Shown in pieces: positions 1 through 5,827 of a stretch of 17,551 nt of DNA. Within the stretch, counting starts at the first letter, position 1; each line of letters begins with the position of its first letter. Source of the DNA: an uncultured Lachnospiraceae bacterium (GTDB lineage Bacteria > Bacillota_A > Clostridia > TANB77 > CAG-508); the NCBI GenBank assembly GCA_947165105.1, contig CAMUZC010000027.1, forward strand, positions 1 through 17,551, read 5' to 3'. The notes below the pieces were generated by a model. The model was not told the origin of the DNA. It saw only the letters and a program-made list of their open reading frames with translations, and made no database searches. The position numbers and the translations under genes are program-made.

Positions 1-53
1 ACGAACAAGCTACAAAATTTAGAGAAAACTACAAACCAGAATTTAAAAAATAA
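1..53 (+). CDS. gatA: C-terminus of GatA, Glu/Asp-tRNA amidotransferase subunit A (partial)
   Basis: Only the last 16 codons are in the window, read in frame 3 and ending in TAA at 51-53: EQATKFRENYKPEFKK. A tail with 'EQAT.FR..YKPE' is typical of GatA, the amidase subunit that releases ammonia from glutamine to amidate misacylated Glu-tRNA(Gln) or Asp-tRNA(Asn). The gene directly downstream on the same strand is gatB, as in the usual gatCAB order. The identification rests on the short tail plus this context. Confidence 0.8.
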   Translation, partial: EQATKFRENYKPEFKK

Positions 54-64
54 AACTAACTAAT

Positions 65-203
65 GCAGAGTAATTTGAAGAAATATATTAACATGCAGTG
101 GAGCGCGCAGTTTGGCGCCCCTACCTAATGTCTTTATCGAGACTCCAACGTCAGTAAGCGAACGGAATGTTAATATATTTTTTCAAATGGCTACCTGCAA
201 AAG
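65..203 (+). ncRNA. Structured intergenic RNA element, copy 1 (gatA-gatB)
   Basis: Seen directly: GCAGAGTA (65-72) opens the element. Positions 73-94 pair with 167-188 as a 22-bp A/T-rich stem with one G-U pair. AGTGGAG lies at 97-103 and CGGAA at 163-167. The element closes with GGCTACCTGCAAAAG (189-203), where CTGC 195-198 can pair with GCAG 65-68. Inside the head, 100-106 pairs with 115-121 (one A-C mismatch) and GTCT 130-133 pairs with AGAC 140-143. The GC-rich head contrasts with the AT-rich surroundings. A second copy with the same end and head motifs but a different stem sequence lies at 13597-13848. There is no T-tract, so it is not a simple terminator. It ends 28 nt before the gatB start codon. 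Function unknown; I cannot match it to a named RNA family. Confidence 0.72.
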
Positions 204-231
204 TAAAAAATCAAAGAAAGGACTGAAATAA

Positions 232-1671
232 ATGTCAAGAGAAGATTATGAAGTTGTAATAGGCCTAGAAATACACGCAGAGTTAAAAACAAAAACAAAA
301 CTATTCTGCTCATGTAAAAACGAGTTCGGTGGAGATCCAAACACTCACTGTTGCCCTGTATGTATGGCTATGCCAGGAGCACTTCCAGTTATAAATAAAA
401 CTGCTGTTGAATATGCTGTTAAAGCAGGCTTAGCAACAGGTTGTTCAATCGAAAAAAATAGTAAAAATGATAGAAAAAATTATTTCTACCCAGATACGCC
501 AAGATCTTATCAAATTTCTCAATTCGACAAACCTTTATGTAATAATGGATTTGTTGAAATAGAAGATGAAGAAGGAAATAAGAAAAATATTGGAATCTTA
601 AGAATTCATATTGAAGATGATGCAGGAAAACTAAATCACAATGAATTTGGTGGAGGAAGTTTAGTAGATTTAAACAGAGCTGGAGTTCCTTTAATAGAAA
701 TAGTTTCAATGCCAGATATGCGTTCTGCAGTTGAAGCTGAAAGATATATGAGAAAAATCAAATCTATACTAGAATACATTGAAGTTTCAGATTGTAAAAT
801 GCAAGAAGGATCACTTCGTGCTGATGTCAATGTTTCTGTGCATAAACCAGGTGAACCATTTGGAACTCGTACAGAAATGAAGAACATGAGTTCATTTAGA
901 TCAATTGTTAGAGCAATTGAATACGAAGCACAAAGACAAATTGATGTAATTGAAAATGGTGGAAAAGTTCATCAAACAACAATAAGATGGGATGAAATTT
1001 CAGGAAAAACATTCCCAATGAGAGATAAAGAAAATGCAGATGATTACAGATATTTCCCAGAACCAGATTTAGCTGCAATTCGTTTATCAGACGAATATAT
1101 TGAAAAAGTAAGAGCAAGTTTACCAGAATTACCAGAAAGCAGAAGAGAAAGATATTTAAAAGAATATAATTTAACAGAAAAAGATGCAAGATTATTAACA
1201 GCTTCAAAATATTTATCAAATCTATTTGAAGGTGCATTAGAAAAATGTGGTAATGCTAAGGCTGTAGCTAACTGGATTTTATCTGATATTTCAAGAATCT
1301 TAAATGAAAAAGAAATGGAACCAGATCAAATTCCATTTACAGCAGATGAACTTGCTAAAACAATTGAATTAATTGATAAAGGAACAATCAGTTCTGCAAT
1401 AGCTAAAAAAGTTATTGAAGAATTATTTGAAAATCCACAAGACCCAGAAGTTATAATCAAAGAAAAAGGATGGATTCAAATTTCAGATGAAGGAGCTATT
1501 AGAGAAGTAGTTCTAAAAATTATTGAAGCAAATCCTCAATCTGTTGCAGATTATAAAGGTGGAAAAGATAGGGCAATTGGTTTCTTAGTAGGACAAGCTA
1601 TGAAAGAAACTAAAGGAAAAGCAAATCCTGGAATGCTTAATAAAATGTTTGTGGAAGAATTGAATAAATAG
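232..1671 (+). CDS. gatB: Aspartyl/glutamyl-tRNA amidotransferase subunit B
   Basis: GatB (479 aa, normal for the family) is the kinase/tRNA-binding subunit of cytoplasmic GatCAB. It activates the side chain of Glu-tRNA(Gln) or Asp-tRNA(Asn) with ATP and receives ammonia from GatA. Visible landmarks are the N-terminal EVVIGLEIHAEL, a metal-binding type Cys cluster (C26, C28, C40/C41, C44) in the CPVCMAMPGALP region, the KNYFYPDTPRSYQISQ segment, LRADVNVSV, and a C-terminal YqeY-like helical domain (about residues 330-479) ending NPGMLNKMFVEELNK. The ATG at 232 is preceded by AAAGGA. It follows gatA, but a 178-bp gap holding a structured element separates them, which is unusual for this normally tight operon. 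A strong hairpin terminator follows at once. Confidence 0.97.
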   Translation: MSREDYEVVIGLEIHAELKTKTKLFCSCKNEFGGDPNTHCCPVCMAMPGALPVINKTAVEYAVKAGLATGCSIEKNSKNDRKNYFYPDTPRSYQISQFDKPLCNNGFVEIEDEEGNKKNIGILRIHIEDDAGKLNHNEFGGGSLVDLNRAGVPLIEIVSMPDMRSAVEAERYMRKIKSILEYIEVSDCKMQEGSLRADVNVSVHKPGEPFGTRTEMKNMSSFRSIVRAIEYEAQRQIDVIENGGKVHQTTIRWDEISGKTFPMRDKENADDYRYFPEPDLAAIRLSDEYIEKVRASLPELPESRRERYLKEYNLTEKDARLLTASKYLSNLFEGALEKCGNAKAVANWILSDISRILNEKEMEPDQIPFTADELAKTIELIDKGTISSAIAKKVIEELFENPQDPEVIIKEKGWIQISDEGAIREVVLKIIEANPQSVADYKGGKDRAIGFLVGQAMKETKGKANPGMLNKMFVEELNK

Positions 1672-1672
1672 T

Positions 1673-1702
1673 AAAAAAGCTCTCAAGAATGAGAGCTTTT
1701 TT
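1673..1702 (+). terminator. Intrinsic terminator of the gat operon, probably bidirectional
   Basis: A perfect 13-bp inverted repeat (1673-1685 with 1690-1702, 4-nt loop AGAA) begins with six A and ends with six T. It can therefore stop transcription from gatB on + and from the convergent gene at 1713-2279 on -. Confidence 0.92.
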
Positions 1703-1712
1703 GATTGGCAAA

Positions 1713-2279
1713 TTAATTAATATTGATGTTTTTTGAATGAATGCCTCCTGAAAGTACATGAATGCTTACAAATTCATCATCGTAGCGACTTAAGCGTTCA
1801 AAACTGATATTGCCAGTAGATTCAATTCCGCTGCCAGCAATGATTTCTGCTGCGTCAACAATATCACCATTAACGTAGATACTGTCAAATGCTTTGATGC
1901 TGTACGAATTAAGCTGTTTTCCTACATAAATTGAGCCTTCACAAGCAATAAGATTTGAGATATCGACTGAACCGAGAATATGTATGTTTCCGCTATATGA
2001 CGTCATCGTGACACTGACAGAAGCATATTTAGAAATTTTGATATCTCCATCAACACTGATGTTATCACAGCGAAGACTATTACATTCCAAATTGCCGTGT
2101 ATGATGATATCACATCCATGTAAAGGTCCGTCAACCACAACATCTCCAAAAATCTCTATTGGGTTACAAGTGTAAATCACATCAAGATTTCCTTTTACAT
2201 AAATATTACCATGAAGATTTGTTTGACATGAAAGAGCTAATTTCCGGTTGCTGAAAACATCACATGTAATTGGTTTCAT
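1713..2279 (-). CDS. Bactofilin-like / beta-helix repeat protein, unknown function
   Basis: A 188-aa protein without signal peptide or membrane segment. Most of it is a run of short hydrophobic strands with glycine turns of the type 'G(N/D)I.V.G.(L/V)' (for example LHGNIYVKGNLDV, EIFGDVVVDG, ISVDGDIKIS, GNIHILGSVDIS, SIYVNGDIVD), repeating about every 16-20 residues. This is what a right-handed beta-helix looks like, as in bactofilins and other polymer-forming proteins. I see no catalytic motif. The start is ATG with AAAGGA upstream, and a good promoter lies at 2333-2361. The coding sequence is less A/T-biased in third positions than gatB, which may mean separate acquisition. It stands alone between terminator and promoter. 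The fold call is moderately sure; the role is unknown. Confidence 0.7.
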   Translation of the reverse strand: MKPITCDVFSNRKLALSCQTNLHGNIYVKGNLDVIYTCNPIEIFGDVVVDGPLHGCDIIIHGNLECNSLRCDNISVDGDIKISKYASVSVTMTSYSGNIHILGSVDISNLIACEGSIYVGKQLNSYSIKAFDSIYVNGDIVDAAEIIAGSGIESTGNISFERLSRYDDEFVSIHVLSGGIHSKNININ

Positions 2280-2332
2280 TTATACCAATCCTTTCATAAA
2301 TATTTATTCCTCTAGGGAATATTGATGGAAGA

Positions 2333-2361
2333 ATTATATCACAAATATATATAAAATGCAA
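2333..2361 (-). promoter_or_regulatory. SigA-type promoter for the beta-helix gene
   Basis: On the minus strand TTGCAT (2361-2356), a 17-bp spacer and TATAAT (2338-2333) preceded by TGA, an extended -10. The predicted start near 2326 leaves a leader of about 47 nt. That leader contains a 6-bp inverted repeat, TATTCC 2305-2310 and GGAATA 2316-2321, a possible small hairpin or operator. Confidence 0.75.
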
Positions 2362-2406
2362 TTTAGTAGTGCTCTATAGTTGAATTACCAATAATTACAT
2401 TTGATT

Positions 2407-2435
2407 TTGGTTAGTAAAACATGTTAACATATATT
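2407..2435 (+). promoter_or_regulatory. Possible promoter for the small membrane protein gene
   Basis: TTGGTT (2407-2412), 17 bp, TATATT (2430-2435). An overlapping alternative is TTGATT 2401-2406 with TAACAT 2425-2430 at 18 bp. The start codon at 2476 lies about 35 nt beyond the expected transcription start. Confidence 0.45.
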
Positions 2436-2475
2436 TAGATATTATTAATTCTAAAGATAAATAAGGAGGTTAATT

Positions 2476-2721
2476 ATGAACTTTCAAGAAATAAAAAAAC
2501 GTTTAAAACAATTAGATAAAAAAGTATTAACCATAGTAAGAAATGGACTAAAAGGTTCATTAATATTTTGTCTTATAGCAAGTTTTATTTTAGTTACATA
2601 TAACACAATAGGAGAACCAAACGCATATTACATAGGAATATCATTATTAAAATCTGGATTATTTTTCGTAGTGGGATTTCTAATTTGCGGGGTGGCTTTT
2701 AATAAGATAATGAGTGAATAA
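2476..2721 (+). CDS. Small membrane protein with two transmembrane helices, unknown function
   Basis: An 81-aa protein with a strong AAGGAGG site 6 nt before its ATG, so it is probably translated. Residues 1-27 are a basic amphipathic cytoplasmic stretch (MNFQEIKKRLKQLDKK...). Two hydrophobic segments follow, at about 28-44 (SLIFCLIASFILVTY) and 56-75 (LLKSGLFFVVGFLICGVAF), joined by a short loop. The topology suggests both ends are cytoplasmic. I do not recognise the family. It is convergent with rpsT, with only the palindrome at 2722-2789 between them, and that palindrome starts immediately after the stop codon. Confidence 0.75.
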   Translation: MNFQEIKKRLKQLDKKVLTIVRNGLKGSLIFCLIASFILVTYNTIGEPNAYYIGISLLKSGLFFVVGFLICGVAFNKIMSE

Positions 2722-2789
2722 ACCCAGAAGGGACGGTTCTCTTTGGGGACATCTAAAAATGTCCCCAAAAGGAATCGTCCCTTCTGGGT
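2722..2789. repeat. REP-like 31-bp palindrome with GGGACGGTTC core
   Basis: Arms 2722-2752 and 2759-2789 match at 28 of 31 positions around a 6-nt loop. Two of the three differences would still pair as G-U in + strand RNA. The left arm contains GGGACGGTTCTC and TTTGGGGAC; the same core recurs at 15384-15453 and 16121-16134. Neither side has a clean T-tract of terminator type, although it sits between convergent genes and could still slow transcription. A short interspersed palindromic (REP/BIME-like) element is the best description. Confidence 0.8.
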
Positions 2790-2823
2790 ACCGTAAAAAA
2801 CTGTGCACAATCTTTTACTTTAA

Positions 2824-3090
2824 TTAAGCATTAATAGCATTTAATTTTTTAGCTAAATTTGATTTTTTTCTAGCAGCTGTATTTTTAACAATAACACCTT
2901 TAGCGCAAGCTTGGTCTATTTTTTTAGTAGCTAATGAGAATAATTTTGTAGCTTCTTCTTTATTACCAGCTTCAACAGCTAATTCGAATTTTTTAACAGC
3001 TGATTTATATCCAGATTTAATCATGTTGTTTCTTAATGTTTTCTTTTCGATAACATCAACACGTTTGATTGCTGATTTGATATTTGGCAT
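2824..3090 (-). CDS. rpsT: 30S ribosomal protein S20
   Basis: S20 binds 16S rRNA early in assembly of the small subunit. The 88-aa product has the family's start [11 protein letters not shown], the basic helical body ([20 protein letters not shown]) and the C-terminal [19 protein letters not shown]. The ATG at 3090 follows GGAGGTG at normal spacing; an in-frame GTG 9 nt upstream lies inside that ribosome-binding site and is not the start. The gene is monocistronic, as usual in Bacillota, with its own extended -10 promoter. No convincing T-tract terminator is visible; the palindrome at 2722-2789 lies downstream. Confidence 0.97.
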   Translation of the reverse strand: MPNIKSAIKRVDVIEKKTLRNNMIKSGYKSAVKKFELAVEAGNKEEATKLFSLATKKIDQACAKGVIVKNTAARKKSNLAKKLNAINA

Positions 3091-3135
3091 GTTTTGCACC
3101 TCCGTTCAATTATTAAGTCATTTTTAACAAACAAT

Positions 3136-3164
3136 ATTCTAACACAAAAATCCATGATTTGCAA
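3136..3164 (-). promoter_or_regulatory. SigA-type promoter for rpsT
   Basis: On the minus strand TTGCAA (3164-3159), 17 bp, TAGAAT (3141-3136) with TGT directly before the -10 (extended -10). The leader is about 40 nt. It is divergent from the promoter at 3203-3231. Confidence 0.7.
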
Positions 3165-3202
3165 TAGGTAAAAGTAAAAAAAATAATTAGTAATAAAAAA
3201 CA

Positions 3203-3231
3203 TTGCATTTTTGTTTAGCACATGTTATTAT
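3203..3231 (+). promoter_or_regulatory. SigA-type promoter for the GNAT-M23 gene pair
   Basis: TTGCAT (3203-3208), 17 bp, TATTAT (3226-3231) preceded by TGT (extended -10). The leader to the ATG at 3266 is about 28 nt and carries the GAGGTG ribosome-binding site. Confidence 0.65.
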
Positions 3232-3265
3232 TTGCGTATAAACTTTAAATATTTGAGGTGAATTT

Positions 3266-4429
3266 ATGTTTCGAGATTATGATGTTATTGAAATTACAAA
3301 AGAAAATGAAAAAAAATATTTAAAAGGTGTAGTAGAATTAGAAGAAATTGTGTTAAACAAAATGGAACAAGAAGGAAAAGTTGGTCAATTGTTTATCACG
3401 GGGGAAGAAGGACTTAAAGAGTATATACGATCTGAAGACAACCATATTTTTGCTGCAGTGAAAAATGATGGATCTAATCAAGTTATTTCAGCAGCTTATA
3501 TAACAAGAGGGCAAAAGAGTTTTACATATAATGATATTACAAAATATTTCAAATGTGGTGAAAAGTATGATGAATACGTAAGAGACAATTTTGAAAATTC
3601 GCAACAATATTATAGAAAAATGATAGATATTTATCAAAAGAAGATTGAGGCATATCGATATGCAAGAGATAAAATTTTATTCGAAAAAAACAATATTCCA
3701 TTGCATAATATAAAAGAAGAAGATAGAAATGAAATGTTTATAAAAAAGGTGCAAGATGAATATCATGATAAAAATAATGGTTTTCATGAAAAAAGTGAGG
3801 TACGCGAAAATCTAAATAGATACATGACATCATATTTTCAAAAAAATTATAATAATGATATGAAAAAATACGAAAACTTTTATTGGATGAATTTTACAAC
3901 AATGATAAATTCTTTACCAGAAGATAAGCAAAAACAAACAAAAGAAGTGTTTGAAAACGTTGGACTAAATTCATCTATAAAGGCATATGATAAAATATTA
4001 GAGTATCAAAGGTTCAAAATTTACGATACAACTCAATGTCAAAATATTAGTAACTATTATGACGCAAATACAAATAATACAGTTGAGTTGGACACATATC
4101 TAACTCATCCAGATTACAGAAAAAATGGAATTGCTGAAATTCTAACATTTGAAGGAATAAAGAGAACAATAAATGAACTTAGCAAAGAAAATGATAAGGT
4201 ATATTTGGCTTCTACATTACATGAAGATAATTTTGCTTCAAAATACGTGTCAGAATTTTTCGGATTGAAAGATTACATCTTTGTAAACAGAAGAAACGGT
4301 AGAGATAGGCAGGTTCATATATTTGGTATGGATAAAAAAGAGATTCCAAATTATATAAATGGAATAGAGAAAAAATTAATTGACTTGTATAATTATAAAC
4401 AAAAGAATATAATTGAACATGAATTATAA
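3266..4429 (+). CDS. GNAT-like acetyltransferase with a large helical insertion, unknown substrate
   Basis: A 387-aa soluble protein. Its C-terminal part (about 265-355) looks like the second half of a GNAT fold: a beta strand VELDTYLTHP, then DYRKNGIAEIL, which fits the acetyl-CoA pyrophosphate-binding motif R/Q-x-x-G-x-G/A, then a helix, a strand VYLASTLHEDN and the late-strand region FFGLKDYIFV. The first 85 residues contain the matching early strands (HIFAAVKND, VISAAYITRG). Between them lie about 170 residues of highly charged, mainly helical sequence, far more than a standard GNAT of about 150-180 aa holds. The GAGGTG site precedes ATG 3266. The M23 peptidase gene begins 20 nt after its stop, so the two are probably cotranscribed. 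The GNAT call is moderate; the substrate is unknown. Confidence 0.65.
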   Translation: MFRDYDVIEITKENEKKYLKGVVELEEIVLNKMEQEGKVGQLFITGEEGLKEYIRSEDNHIFAAVKNDGSNQVISAAYITRGQKSFTYNDITKYFKCGEKYDEYVRDNFENSQQYYRKMIDIYQKKIEAYRYARDKILFEKNNIPLHNIKEEDRNEMFIKKVQDEYHDKNNGFHEKSEVRENLNRYMTSYFQKNYNNDMKKYENFYWMNFTTMINSLPEDKQKQTKEVFENVGLNSSIKAYDKILEYQRFKIYDTTQCQNISNYYDANTNNTVELDTYLTHPDYRKNGIAEILTFEGIKRTINELSKENDKVYLASTLHEDNFASKYVSEFFGLKDYIFVNRRNGRDRQVHIFGMDKKEIPNYINGIEKKLIDLYNYKQKNIIEHEL

Positions 4430-4449
4430 AAAACAAAGGAAGTGTGATT

Positions 4450-5055
4450 ATGGAAAATAGTATTGAATATAGTTGGCCAATAATTCCAAAATATAAAGTT
4501 TGTGAACATGATAAATATGGTATTAGAAAAAATCATTATGTTTTATTTAAGGAAAGAGCTCATTCTGGATTTGACATAACGGCCGATTATGGAACAGAAG
4601 TAAAAGCTATGGCAAAAGGTACAGTAATTTGTACAGGATTTGACGGAACTACAACAGAAGGTTTTGAACAATTTAATATGGGCTATGGAAATAGAATAGA
4701 AATCTTAAATGATGATGGAAGAAGATGTGTGTATGCACACTTAAGTGAAATTTTTGTTAAAGCCGGAGATGCTGTAGATAACGATACAATAATTGGCAAA
4801 ACTGGATGTTCAGGTGGATCAAGGGTTCCACACTTACATATTGAAATTAGAAAAACAAATACAGAAGAAACTGGATTAGATTATACAATTAATCCATTAG
4901 ATGTTTTACCAAAACTAGATTTCTCAAAAATAGATAAAGATTTTGAGACTGAACCATATTGTGAATTATGGAAAAAAATGTCTTCATCACAAACACCTTG
5001 GGATTTTTCTGAAGAAGATATATGGTATAGGGAAGACGAGCAATACATTAAGTAA
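4450..5055 (+). CDS. M23-family zinc metallopeptidase without signal peptide
   Basis: A 201-aa LytM/M23-like protein; family members usually cut peptidoglycan cross-bridges or stems. All key residues are visible: H38-x3-D42 (HSGFD), H97 (VYAHLS) and H128-x-H130 (PHLHIE), with the usual KGTVI, GYGN and GDAV..D..IG.TG strands. I see no signal peptide, lipobox or membrane helix: the N-terminus is MENSIEYSWPIIPKYKV. That is odd for an enzyme expected outside the membrane. ATG 4450 is chosen because AAAGGAAG (4435-4442) gives 7-nt spacing, while the in-frame GTG at 4444 abuts that site. It sits 20 nt after the GNAT-like gene in a probable operon. Possible roles are release by lysis, non-classical export or a cytoplasmic substrate. 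Confidence 0.85.
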   Translation: MENSIEYSWPIIPKYKVCEHDKYGIRKNHYVLFKERAHSGFDITADYGTEVKAMAKGTVICTGFDGTTTEGFEQFNMGYGNRIEILNDDGRRCVYAHLSEIFVKAGDAVDNDTIIGKTGCSGGSRVPHLHIEIRKTNTEETGLDYTINPLDVLPKLDFSKIDKDFETEPYCELWKKMSSSQTPWDFSEEDIWYREDEQYIK

Positions 5056-5071
5056 AAATTTAGTAAAAAGG

Positions 5072-5100
5072 TTGAAAAAAATAATAAAACAATATATAAT
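5072..5100 (+). promoter_or_regulatory. Strong SigA-type promoter for hpf
   Basis: TTGAAA (5072-5077), 17 bp, TATAAT (5095-5100). The start site near 5107 leaves a leader of about 103 nt before the hpf ATG, long enough to hold regulatory structure. Confidence 0.8.
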
Positions 5101-5117
5101 GAACTTAGAAGCTTAAA

Positions 5118-5171
5118 TTATGGAAATTTGCAATAGGGATGTTAATTAAAGCCAACTCTCTATCTCCATAA
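5118..5171 (+). promoter_or_regulatory. Foldable 5' leader of hpf
   Basis: TTATGGA 5118-5124 pairs with TCCATAA 5165-5171, and inside it ATAGGGA 5133-5139 pairs with TCTCTAT 5157-5163 (one G-U), with GTT 5141-5143 able to pair with AAC 5154-5156. The 8-nt versus 1-nt internal loop is asymmetric. No terminator tract follows. It could control translation or stability of hpf mRNA; this is inference from one sequence. Confidence 0.4.
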
Positions 5172-5209
5172 AACAAAAGAAAGACTAACGAGAAAAAGGA
5201 GTGATTTTT

Positions 5210-5743
5210 ATGAAAATAAAAATAACAGGAAAGGAATTAAAAGCAACTGAAGCAATTAAAGAATATGTGGAGAAAAAGTGTGAAAGACTTCAAAAATATT
5301 CAGAAGATGAAATTGATGTACAAGTAACAATCAAAACAGAAGGAATTAATCAAGTTGCAGAATTAAGTGCAGCAATAAATGGAGACATTTACAGAGCTGT
5401 AACAGAAAACAAAGACTTATATGCATCAATCGATAAAGATATAGATATAATAGAAGGTCAAATTAGAAAAACAAAAGCAAAAAAAGAAAAACAAAACATG
5501 AGTGGATCTATAAAAGAAGCATCTGAAATAATATTTGGTGCGGAAGATCACAAAGTTGAAAACGAAATTTTAAAAACAGCATATTATGATGTAAAACCTA
5601 TGTCAGCTGAAGATGCTAAATTAGTTTTATCAGATAAAAGAGACAGTTTCTTAGCATTCGTTAACATAGATACAAATAAAGTAAATGTTATATTCAAATT
5701 AAAAGATGGTAAAAACTTTGGTTTAGTTGAACCAGAAGCATAA
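5210..5743 (+). CDS. hpf: Ribosome hibernation promoting factor, long form
   Basis: Long HPF (177 aa; family about 175-190) binds the decoding region of idle 30S subunits and pairs ribosomes into inactive 100S dimers. The N-terminal S30AE domain (about 1-95) starts MKIKITGKELKATEAIKEYV and continues with strands VQVTIKTEG and AELSAAINGD. A charged linker leads to the C-terminal dimerisation domain (about 120-177), with KTAYYDVKPMSAEDAKLVL, FLAFVNIDTNKVNVIF and the closing KDGKNFGLVEPEA. ATG 5210 is chosen over the in-frame GTG 5201, which overlaps the AAAAGGAG site. It has its own promoter and a hairpin terminator, so it is mainly monocistronic. Confidence 0.95.
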   Translation: MKIKITGKELKATEAIKEYVEKKCERLQKYSEDEIDVQVTIKTEGINQVAELSAAINGDIYRAVTENKDLYASIDKDIDIIEGQIRKTKAKKEKQNMSGSIKEASEIIFGAEDHKVENEILKTAYYDVKPMSAEDAKLVLSDKRDSFLAFVNIDTNKVNVIFKLKDGKNFGLVEPEA

Positions 5744-5754
5744 AGTTAAAAAAT

Positions 5755-5785
5755 GGCGACAAATTATTTGTCGCCTATTATTTTC
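5755..5785 (+). terminator. Intrinsic terminator after hpf
   Basis: GGCGACAAA (5755-5763) pairs perfectly with TTTGTCGCC (5767-5775) around a 3-nt loop, followed by the T-rich TATTATTTTCT. Some read-through into ylmH is possible, because no clear promoter is seen before ylmH. Confidence 0.85.
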
Positions 5786-5827
5786 TACTTAAATATAAAA
5801 ATGATTATTGTAATAAGGGGAGAAGAA

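Noticed and set aside
54..231. T-box or other tRNA-sensing leader before gatB
   Set aside because: No T-box sequence (UGGN core), no terminator/antiterminator pair, and it lies inside the operon. The related element in the por operon has no link to tRNA charging.
2722..2789. Ordinary bidirectional terminator between convergent genes
   Set aside because: No T-tract follows either arm, and the core sequence recurs elsewhere in the window as a repeat.
5056..5209. raiA-motif RNA upstream of hpf
   Set aside because: The leader is only about 100 nt after a clear promoter, and I cannot recognise the motif's conserved parts. Kept only as a foldable leader.
5201..5209. GTG at 5201 as hpf start
   Set aside because: It overlaps the AAAAGGAG ribosome-binding site; ATG 5210 has correct spacing and the family's usual N-terminus.
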